A DNA stretch of 20,489 bases, taken from IMG/VR virus record IMGVR_UViG_3300020152_000061, positions 1 through 20,489 of that record; one strand, given 5' to 3'. The notes beneath the pieces are model-generated. The model searched no databases. It was not told the DNA's origin and worked only from the letters and a program-made list of their open reading frames with translations. Every line of letters starts with the position of its first letter. The first letter of the stretch is position 1. This document shows positions 1-4,704 of the stretch, in pieces. This stretch comes from a virus. The translations under genes were made by a program, and so were the position numbers.

Positions 1-3
1 GGG

Positions 4-228
4 TCATCGGTCGTCCCATTCTTCTCGGGCGAGGTCGTAAGCGGGGAGGGTGCTGGAGCCGTTGAGCCGGCCGTTCACGTATCCGCTGGCCTGCTCCTCG
101 CTCATCCAGGGGTGCTGTTCCATGGCCTGTGCGATGAGACCCCGGCGGATCTCCCGGCGCTCGACGTGCCATGCCTGGACGCCGCGGTTCATCTCCGCGT
201 AGGTCGGGCGGCGACGGGTGGCGAGCAT
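4..228 (-). CDS. Small phage protein of unknown function (74 aa)
   Basis: Unrecognised 74-residue soluble protein. It is Arg- and Glu-rich and probably helical, with a WMSEEQASGYVNGRL stretch near residues 40-54. The start is set by an ATGA overlap with the stop of the preceding gene at 228; a longer reading from 342 exists but lies wholly inside the neighbour. Its own stop (TGA at 6-4) overlaps a further ATG at 7-5, so another coupled gene may continue off the left edge. It belongs to the leftward early operon that begins with the acb2-like gene. No signal peptide, membrane segment or known motif is seen, so no function is offered. Confidence 0.6.
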   Translation of the reverse strand: MLATRRRPTYAEMNRGVQAWHVERREIRRGLIAQAMEQHPWMSEEQASGYVNGRLNGSSTLPAYDLAREEWDDR

Positions 229-542
229 CACTCGGCTGCCAGCATTGCCGGTGCTGTCACCCCAAGGGTGGCGGCGATCTCGGCTTCGGTGCGGGGCTTC
301 ACCACGAAGCGGTCGGCGTACCGCTCCAGTGCGGCGAGGCATTCGGCCACAGAGCCCATGCCGACGGCGCGGCAGTCCTCGTAGCCAGTGGAGCCGGTGC
401 GGATCCAGTGACTGACCCAGCAGGGCTCTCCGTCCTCCATGCCGACGGAGAAGGTGATGCGGCCCTGGCTACCGAGGCGGGTGCGCCAGATGCGGCGGAT
501 CTCGGCGCGGAGTTCGTCGATGGAAGGGTTGCGAAGGTCCAT
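228..542 (-). CDS. Phage protein of unknown function (104 aa)
   Basis: 104-residue soluble protein starting MDLRNPSIDELRAEI. The middle has a beta-rich stretch (residues about 23-45, ITFSVGMEDGEPCWVSHW), and the C-terminal half is helical and ends in an ETEIAATLGVT-like segment. The start at 542 is chosen because ATG forms an ATGA overlap with the stop of the upstream gene; a longer in-frame start at 617 would overlap that gene by 75 bp. Family not recognised. It is translationally coupled on both sides, so it is a genuine member of the leftward early operon downstream of acb2. Function unknown. Confidence 0.65.
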   Translation of the reverse strand: MDLRNPSIDELRAEIRRIWRTRLGSQGRITFSVGMEDGEPCWVSHWIRTGSTGYEDCRAVGMGSVAECLAALERYADRFVVKPRTEAEIAATLGVTAPAMLAAE

Positions 543-790
543 CACGCCACCATCCCGCCAGCATTGACGAGGGGCCGGGCGAACGGGATCACGTTGTCCG
601 CCGGCAGCGCGTACCACTCGCTCACACAGGAGACGTGGACCCGGACCCGTCCATGGCGGCGGGTGTCCACGGTGACGATCTCCCCGGAAGAGCTGCGGAC
701 GGAGCCGGCCACGGTGCCGGTGTCCGAGAGGTTCCAGGTGGTGACCAGCACAGAGGCGCCGGGGTCGAAGGTGAAGGGCTTAGAACGCAT
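542..790 (-). CDS. Phage protein of unknown function (82 aa)
   Basis: 82-residue protein with a beta-strand-rich pattern, including SVLVTTWNLSDTGTVAGSV and GEIVTVDTRRHGRVRVHVSCV, that suggests a small beta-barrel fold. This is inference from hydrophobic alternation only. A good AAGGAGG site lies about 10 nt upstream of the ATG at 790. Its 5' end overlaps the preceding 49-codon gene by 11 bp, and its stop overlaps the next start by ATGA. No catalytic motif, signal peptide or membrane segment is visible. Function unknown. Confidence 0.7.
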   Translation of the reverse strand: MRSKPFTFDPGASVLVTTWNLSDTGTVAGSVRSSSGEIVTVDTRRHGRVRVHVSCVSEWYALPADNVIPFARPLVNAGGMVA

Positions 791-929
791 TGACTGGTTC
801 CTCCTTGGTTGAGCAGTCGGTCGAGCCGCTAGCGATTTGCTCGACGGGCTGTTCAGTGGAGGGCTCCTGGTCGGGGCCTTCGTCCGCGCGCTCCAGAAGA
901 TCCCAGTAGTGGCTCTTTACGCGGGACAT
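780..929 (-). CDS. Small phage protein (49 aa)
   Basis: 49-codon gene starting MSRVKSHYWDLLERA and ending PVNAF, acidic in the middle. Support is positional. It fills the gap between the acb2-like gene and the 82-aa gene, overlaps the latter by 11 bp, and carries that gene's ribosome site inside its own C-terminus, an arrangement typical of coupled phage genes. Its own ribosome site is weak: no clear GGAG precedes the ATG at 929. There is no detectable domain. Function unknown. Confidence 0.45.
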   Translation of the reverse strand: MSRVKSHYWDLLERADEGPDQEPSTEQPVEQIASGSTDCSTKEEPVNAF

Positions 930-1072
930 AGGCGGATCTCGGAAAGGGCCGGGCTTACGCTTGCGCTGCCGGCTTAGGTGCCCCGGCGTAAGGGCGGTGG
1001 GAGGAACGCCATTCCGGGATTTCCCGCCCGGACGGGAACTGGTCAGGGAAGCTCTGCGGGTCGGCGCGCCGA

Positions 1073-1318
1073 TCAGAACGTCGTCGGCTGGGCGATGCCG
1101 CGGATCAGCGACATGAAGCCCTTCTGCAGGTCGGTCTTGCCGATTGCGATCCAGCGCTGGTCGAGCAGGACGACGCCGTCGTGCCGGTGCCGGGCCCCTT
1201 CGAGCCGGGTGACAAAGGCTCCGACCTGCTCGGCCAGATCCTTCGCCTCGTTCATCAGCGCGATCTCTTCTGCGGTGAGGTCGCGATAGCCTTTGATGTG
1301 CTTGTGCTGGTTGTCCAA
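1073..1318 (-). CDS. acb2: Acb2-type anti-CBASS cyclic-oligonucleotide sponge
   Basis: 81-residue protein recognised as an Acb2/Tad1 hairpin-domain member from its N-terminal signature DNQHKHIKGYRDLTAEEI, two helices, and the C-terminal signature DQRWIAIGKTDLQKGFMSL ending AQPTTF. Family knowledge: Acb2 oligomers bind cyclic di- and trinucleotides made by CBASS synthases, so the effector is never activated. Acts in the cytosol. With the TTG at 1318 as residue 1, Tyr falls at 11 and Lys at 26, the two positions I recall as ligand contacts in the Pseudomonas phage protein. The TTG start is preferred because a GGAGAGG site lies about 8 nt upstream and family members begin at DNQ; an in-frame ATG at 1444 would add 42 unlike residues. 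It is the first gene of the leftward early operon, behind a CI-type operator promoter. Family call is strong; activity is inferred. Confidence 0.87.
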   Translation of the reverse strand: MDNQHKHIKGYRDLTAEEIALMNEAKDLAEQVGAFVTRLEGARHRHDGVVLLDQRWIAIGKTDLQKGFMSLIRGIAQPTTF

Positions 1319-1434
1319 AGCAGTCCCTCTCCGAAGAGAGCCGGCGCCCAAGGGGCCAAGAGCGCCGGCTTCAGTTTCGTGCGCGGTGGATTTTCCGCGG
1401 TCGCTCCGGGAGGCTTCTCGGTGGCGACAGGGGG

Positions 1435-1463
1435 ATATTCGCATCGCGATGCGAGAACGTCAA
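1435..1463 (-). promoter_or_regulatory. Leftward early promoter (PL-like) ahead of acb2
   Basis: On the minus strand, -35 TTGACG (1463-1458) and -10 GAATAT (1440-1435) are separated by exactly 17 bp. The spacer contains a perfect 16-bp operator. The same layout, with the same -10 and nearly the same spacer, precedes the cro-like gene at 2716-2744, which supports this as a real promoter controlled by the same repressor. Predicted transcription start is near 1428, about 110 nt upstream of the acb2 start. Confidence 0.65.
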
Positions 1464-1485
1464 CGCAATTCGCACGAAGATGCGA
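1439..1485. promoter_or_regulatory. CI/Cro-type operators, leftward pair
   Basis: Two operators. The first, TCGCATCGCGATGCGA at 1439-1454, is a perfect 16-bp palindrome. The second, TCGCACGAAGATGCGA at 1470-1485, is a partial copy with both outer half-sites kept. Their centres are 31 bp apart, about three helical turns. The first lies in the -35/-10 spacer of the acb2 promoter, the second just upstream of its -35. The same motif recurs between cI and cro, so the likely binders are the window's own CI and Cro proteins. Confidence 0.72.
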
Positions 1486-1502
1486 AAAAAGATTTTTGGC
1501 AC

Positions 1503-1528
1503 AAAAAAGCCCGCCGGCCGAAGCGGGC
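1503..1528 (-). terminator. Rho-independent terminator after the cI-rap1a transcript
   Basis: On the minus strand, GCCCGC (1528-1523), an 8-nt loop, and GCGGGC (1514-1509) are followed at once by six T residues (1508-1503). It lies between the end of the Rap1a/Tai gene and the acb2 promoter, so it would end the lysogenic transcript and keep it from reading into acb2. Confidence 0.85.
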
Positions 1529-1603
1529 GGGTTCTGCGGGGAGGCGGGCGCCTACGGTTGCGACGATGGCTGTGCTTGCGACGACACCAGAATCAGTCGG
1601 CCC

Positions 1604-1966
1604 TCAGGGGCACGGGAAGTTGAGGTGCAGTGCGCTCAGAATTGCGATCGCTCCTCGGGTATCCGCCAGCTCGGCGGAGTTGTCGCGCGCCCACGTCCGA
1701 AATGCCGCCGCGGCCACCTCCGGCTTCAGGCCTTGCGGTGGGATGCAAAACACCTTGGCCTGCGGTGCGACGATCGATAAGGCGGCATGAGTGTCGAGGA
1801 CGGCACCAATAAAGGACAGGCACAGAGTGCTGATTACGTCGCTCGCATTGAGGTCTGTGCTGCACGCCGCATTCAGCAAGTCAGCTTTGATCGCCTGCGC
1901 CTTGGACTCTGTGACCCCTGAGAAGAGGAGCGCGGCCCCCAATGCGACGAATGCAGCAACCCTCAT
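1604..1966 (-). CDS. Rap1a/Tai-family secreted protein
   Basis: 120-residue exported protein. Residues 1-25 form a Sec signal peptide (MRVAAFVALGAALLF core, cleavage near AQA). The mature part matches the Rap1a/Tai family: LLNAACST near the N-terminus, a CLSFIGAV helix, FCIPPQG, and a terminal FPCP, with Cys at 35, 49, 74 and 119 likely forming two disulfides. Family knowledge: Rap1a/Tai proteins are periplasmic immunity proteins against peptidoglycan amidase effectors of type VI secretion, though many homologues have no tested role. The start is chosen for the signal peptide and a GGAGG site 5 nt upstream. It lies 49 bp after cI on the same strand and ends before a strong terminator, so it is probably made in the lysogen. 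Protection of the lysogen from rival amidases or lysins is inference. Confidence 0.82.
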   Translation of the reverse strand: MRVAAFVALGAALLFSGVTESKAQAIKADLLNAACSTDLNASDVISTLCLSFIGAVLDTHAALSIVAPQAKVFCIPPQGLKPEVAAAAFRTWARDNSAELADTRGAIAILSALHLNFPCP

Positions 1967-2015
1967 CACATCCTCCGCGCAAACCACACGACCGGCCGAT
2001 GCTCACCGCGCCAGG

Positions 2016-2615
2016 TTAGTTGGGCCGGATCCAGATCACGCGAGATGCCCACAACAGCTCGACATCCTCGCGAAAGGAGCCGGTTGCGTTCAGCAGGTTG
2101 TAGCGGTGCGGCACATAGCCGCGACGGAGGAACTTCACGAACATGCGGCCATCGCTCGTGCAGACGACGCACATCTTCCCGAGGCTGTCATCCGGCACGC
2201 CATCCGCTGAGCGCTGATAGTAGAGGATCCAGCCGTCCTGGATCGCTGGAAGCATGCTGTCACCCTTGACCCGGACCGCGACAATGTCAGTGCCGTCCGC
2301 ATCTGGTGGCGCCTCTACGCGCTCGAGTTCGCTCGTCTCGCCGCCCTCGACCAGTAGAACTTCTGCGCCAGCGCCGACGTATCCCACCAGAGGGACTCCC
2401 CCTTCTTCGCCCGTTAACGCCCAAACAGGAACGCCGGCCACGCGCGCCAACTTCTTGAGGGTGTCAGCGGATAGACTACTGGAGGCGCCGGTTAAGAAGT
2501 TTCTAATAGACCCCTCGCTTATCCCAGCCTTCTTCGCCCACGGGTACACCTTCAGCCCACGTTCGTCCATGAAGCGACGCAACGCTTCCCGGCGGAGTTC
2601 AGCCTCGTCGCTCAT
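2016..2615 (-). CDS. cI: CI-like repressor with LexA/S24 autoprotease domain
   Basis: 199-residue phage repressor. Residues about 1-70 form an XRE-type helix-turn-helix (WAKKAGISEGSIRNFL). Residues about 74-199 are a peptidase S24 domain with a GYVGAGAE cleavage motif (predicted cut A82-G83), nucleophile S120 in GDSM, and general-base K161 in FVKFL. It should bind the TCGCATCGYGATGCGA operators, hold early promoters silent in the lysogen, and self-cleave on RecA activation after DNA damage. The start is one of two adjacent ATGs (2618 or 2615); the second has GAG 7 nt upstream, while neither has a strong ribosome site. A reading from 2783 runs through the operators and is rejected. The 5' leader is about 60 nt. 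The Rap1a/Tai gene follows in the same transcript. Confidence 0.93.
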   Translation of the reverse strand: MSDEAELRREALRRFMDERGLKVYPWAKKAGISEGSIRNFLTGASSSLSADTLKKLARVAGVPVWALTGEEGGVPLVGYVGAGAEVLLVEGGETSELERVEAPPDADGTDIVAVRVKGDSMLPAIQDGWILYYQRSADGVPDDSLGKMCVVCTSDGRMFVKFLRRGYVPHRYNLLNATGSFREDVELLWASRVIWIRPN

Positions 2616-2692
2616 CATCAGCTCAAAGTGAGAGGTGCCGAAGTCTGCACCCAATCGCGTCACCCTGCCATTGGCCGCACTTAAATGCGATG

Positions 2693-2740
2693 CATCATCG
2701 CGATGCGAATTTCGCTTGCCTTTCTCGCATCGTGATGCGA
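2693..2740. promoter_or_regulatory. CI/Cro-type operators between cI and cro
   Basis: A near-perfect operator TCGCATCGTGATGCGA lies at 2725-2740. A second site, CATCATCGCGATGCGA at 2693-2708, has one perfect half (GATGCGA) and a degraded left half. Centre spacing is 32 bp, matching the 31-bp spacing of the acb2-side pair. A further half-site (TGCGATG) lies at 2687-2693. The region separates the divergent cI and cro genes, so it is the lambda OR equivalent. Confidence 0.75.
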
Positions 2741-2744
2741 ATAT
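2716..2744 (+). promoter_or_regulatory. Rightward early promoter (PR-like) for cro
   Basis: -35 TTGCCT (2716-2721), a 17-bp spacer and -10 GAATAT (2739-2744). The operator at 2725-2740 fills the spacer and overlaps the -10, so repressor binding would exclude RNA polymerase. The -10 ends 6 nt before the cro ATG at 2751, so transcription probably starts at or next to the start codon. Confidence 0.65.
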
Positions 2745-2750
2745 CGCGGC

Positions 2751-2975
2751 ATGTGCAAAGCCACCACGAACGACGTTGTGCATCGGATCGTCTCCTTCGC
2801 GACTGCGCAGGGGTGGTCCAAGAGTCGCTTAGCCGCCAACGCTGGGCTGCGCGACACCACGCTTCGGAACTTCGGTTCGGAGTCCTGGAACCCGACGCTG
2901 AAGATCCTTCGCAGGATCGAGGCCGTGATCCCGCCCGAGTTCGGGTGCAATGGGAACGGCGAGGAGGCGGCGTGA
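2751..2975 (+). CDS. Cro-like HTH repressor, probably leaderless
   Basis: 74-residue small DNA-binding protein with a helix-turn-helix around WSKSRLAANAGLRDTTLRNF (residues about 22-41) and no protease domain. Its place divergent from cI, across the shared operators, makes it the Cro equivalent: a second binder of the same sites that would turn down cI and early promoters in lytic growth. The -10 of its promoter ends at 2744, so the mRNA likely begins at the ATG with no ribosome site. A later GTG start at 2778 also lacks one and would cut the fold. Its stop overlaps a 12-codon ORF (2975-3013) behind a GAGGAGG site. Confidence 0.75.
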   Translation: MCKATTNDVVHRIVSFATAQGWSKSRLAANAGLRDTTLRNFGSESWNPTLKILRRIEAVIPPEFGCNGNGEEAA

Positions 2976-3031
2976 TGCAGGCCGCTTTCAATCAGCGCCA
3001 ATCGGCAGCGTAAGAGACGGAGGACACCCCC

Positions 3032-3289
3032 ATGCCCCCCGTCTCCCCGACCATCCGCACAGTCTCAGCCCCCGCTTCGACCGGCACGGATTCCTCCTAT
3101 TCTAGCGAGATCCCCACTCTGGCATTGCCGTGGTCCGAAGTCCTCGACTCCGAAGGTGAGGACAGCGAGACGATTGGCGAGGGTCAGCGCCACAAGATCG
3201 GGGTAGGCCGGGGTCACCTCGTCCTGCTGGCTATCGCCTGCGGCCTGTCCGTCTGGCTGGCCGACTATCTCCTGCGGCTGGTGGCCTGA
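3032..3289 (+). CDS. Tail-anchored small membrane protein (85 aa)
   Basis: 85-residue protein of unknown family. Residues 1-60 are Ser/Thr/Glu-rich and hydrophilic. Residues about 62-84 (HLVLLAIACGLSVWLADYLL region) form one membrane helix at the extreme C-terminus, so it is likely inserted with the N-terminus in the cytosol. The ATG follows GGAGG by 9 nt. It is an early rightward gene, 56 bp after cro. A role in superinfection exclusion or envelope change is possible from topology and position but is not shown by any motif. Confidence 0.65.
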   Translation: MPPVSPTIRTVSAPASTGTDSSYSSEIPTLALPWSEVLDSEGEDSETIGEGQRHKIGVGRGHLVLLAIACGLSVWLADYLLRLVA

Positions 3290-3292
3290 CCA

Positions 3293-3418
3293 ATGCGCCG
3301 GCCCCTCGATCTCCCTGAGCAGCGCCAAGCGCGCTCTGACCTCTTCCTCACCCATGCCCCGAGTGTGCGACCCACCGCCGCGCCTCGCTACTCCAATCGT
3401 TTGGAGCAAATTCCATGA
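3293..3418 (+). CDS. Small ORF (41 aa) coupled to next gene
   Basis: 41-codon ORF starting MRRPLDLPEQRQARSDL and ending RLEQIP, strongly basic. It begins 3 nt after the previous stop and ends in an ATGA overlap with the next gene, the junction type used across this operon. The ribosome site is poor (GGTGG only) and the protein has no recognisable feature. It may serve mainly to couple translation. Confidence 0.4.
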   Translation: MRRPLDLPEQRQARSDLFLTHAPSVRPTAAPRYSNRLEQIP

Positions 3419-3903
3419 CCCACCACCGCAAGGCCGGCTCCATCGAGGACAAGCTCCGCGAGGTGCTCAACGTCCTCTCCCCCGACGAGATCCAGCGCGC
3501 CACCGGCAAGAAGGTCGCCACCTTCTACGCGATCTCCAATCCGACCAACGACTACGTCCTCGACATGGACGACGCCGCGGCCTTCGACGCCGCCCTGATG
3601 CACCGGGGCCTGCTCCCCGTGTTCGCACCGATCTTCCAGGAGATGACCAAGGCCGCCCTGGCGCGCTTCGGCGGCGCGGCATCGGTCGAGATGGACCTGA
3701 TGGCCGGCATGTGCCGCCTGTCCAAGGAGGTGATCGAGCTTCACGTCGCCGCCAGCGAGGCGATGGCGGCGGGCAAGCTCACTCCGGCGCTTCGGCGGAC
3801 GCTCGCCCGCGAGTCCCAGGACGTGATGGACCACGCCCGGGAGATCCGAGACGCGGCGGAACCGCCCTATGGGACCGTGACCAAGCTGCGGGCGGAGGGC
3901 TGA
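3415..3903 (+). CDS. Putative phage regulatory protein (162 aa)
   Basis: 162-residue helical, soluble protein. The N-terminal part (DKLREVLNVLSPDEIQRAT, then KKVATFYAISNPTN, residues about 10-45) looks like a helix-turn-helix that recognises DNA. The remainder is amphipathic helix with many Ala and Glu, suited to oligomerisation. The position after cro and before the replication genes is that of a CII-like or early activator gene; this role is inferred from place and shape, not from a sequence match. Start is by ATGA overlap with the small ORF before it. Confidence 0.6.
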   Translation: MTHHRKAGSIEDKLREVLNVLSPDEIQRATGKKVATFYAISNPTNDYVLDMDDAAAFDAALMHRGLLPVFAPIFQEMTKAALARFGGAASVEMDLMAGMCRLSKEVIELHVAASEAMAAGKLTPALRRTLARESQDVMDHAREIRDAAEPPYGTVTKLRAEG

Positions 3904-3908
3904 TCGCC

Positions 3909-4106
3909 ATGGCCGATCACATGATCTCCGTCACCTTCGGCCTCGCTCAATTCACCCTTGGCGTCATCATCGGCCGCTGCATCTGGAAAAAGGCGCGCAA
4001 GGTTGCCAAGACCGTGATCTTCGAAGGCGAGGAAGAGGAGACCCTTCGGAACATCCGAGACTACTGCGACCGCGAGCTGGCATCGCGCTCCGGCGGGGAG
4101 GGCTGA
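3909..4106 (+). CDS. Small single-pass membrane protein (65 aa)
   Basis: 65-residue protein. Residues about 5-25 (MISVTFGLAQFTLGVIIGRC) form one membrane helix, followed by a Lys/Arg cluster (WKKARKVAK) that places the C-terminus in the cytosol, then an acidic EGEEEET tail. A GGAGG site precedes the ATG. It sits between two soluble, possibly regulatory genes with a 5-bp gap on either side. Family not recognised; function unknown. Confidence 0.62.
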   Translation: MADHMISVTFGLAQFTLGVIIGRCIWKKARKVAKTVIFEGEEEETLRNIRDYCDRELASRSGGEG

Positions 4107-4111
4107 TCGCC

Positions 4112-4495
4112 ATGCCCACCGAGCCTTTGACCCGCCACCAGCGGCACCAGTTGGAGATCCGCCGATCCCATCTCATCCGCTCCTCGGCCTACGCGGTCGG
4201 CGCCGAGCGCGAGGCCGTGAACACCGAGCTCCGCATGATCTGCGACACGCTCAACCTGGACGATATCCGGAGGGCGGAGTCTCGGACTTACGACCTGAAC
4301 CGCGACCATCCGAGCCGTCGCGCCACTCAGGCCTGCGATCGCACGAGTGGAAGCTCTGCCGTAGGCGCCAAGACGGACGCCATCAGGTCGCTACTTCAAG
4401 CCGGCACGGCCGCCAACGCGTACGAGATCGCGCGGGTGGTTGGCTGCCATCACAGCTTCGTCCGCAAGGTCGTGAAGTCCGTGAGGGCCGCCTGA
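4112..4495 (+). CDS. HTH-containing phage protein (127 aa)
   Basis: 127-residue protein. The N-terminal half is helical and charged (HQRHQLEIRRSHLIRSS). The C-terminal third (residues about 88-125) holds a convincing helix-turn-helix of the type SLLQAGTAANAYEIARVVGC followed by FVRKVVKSVR, as in small DNA-binding replication initiators or transcription regulators. GAGG precedes the ATG. It lies two genes upstream of the primase-helicase, so a role in origin recognition or early transcription is possible; that is inference. Confidence 0.6.
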   Translation: MPTEPLTRHQRHQLEIRRSHLIRSSAYAVGAEREAVNTELRMICDTLNLDDIRRAESRTYDLNRDHPSRRATQACDRTSGSSAVGAKTDAIRSLLQAGTAANAYEIARVVGCHHSFVRKVVKSVRAA

Positions 4496-4701
4496 TGCCC
4501 GACACCAATTCCAACCCCGCCGTGATCCCTTCCCAACCCATGACGTGCGGTTGCCAGATCGGGGTATGTCAACACGGCGGCGCCGGGGGGGAAGGATCCT
4601 CCCCGGCAACCCTTCCCGAGGTCGAGGGCTTCGTGACCCTCCGCCTCGCCATGTACCGGACCATCGCGGCGATGCTCGACGCCTGCCGGGCGCGGGGCTG
4701 A
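4495..4701 (+). CDS. Small protein of unknown function (68 aa)
   Basis: 68-residue protein starting at a TGATG junction. It has a Cys-rich patch (CGCQIGVCQHG, residues about 18-28) that could bind a metal or be redox active, a Gly/Ser-rich linker, and a C-terminal helix LRLAMYRTIAAMLDACRARG. It ends 3 nt before the primase-helicase ATG. No family recognised. Confidence 0.55.
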   Translation: MPDTNSNPAVIPSQPMTCGCQIGVCQHGGAGGEGSSPATLPEVEGFVTLRLAMYRTIAAMLDACRARG

Positions 4702-4704
4702 CCC

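Noticed and set aside
2619-2783. N-terminal extension of the repressor to an ATG at 2783
   Set aside because: It would be translated from the operator and cro promoter region and overlaps cro; residues before the paired ATGs do not look like an XRE domain.
3354-3908. Long plus-strand frame upstream of the 65-aa membrane protein
   Set aside because: It is an Arg/Pro-rich shadow of the 162-aa gene; only the part from the ATG at 3909, with its own GGAGG site, looks real.
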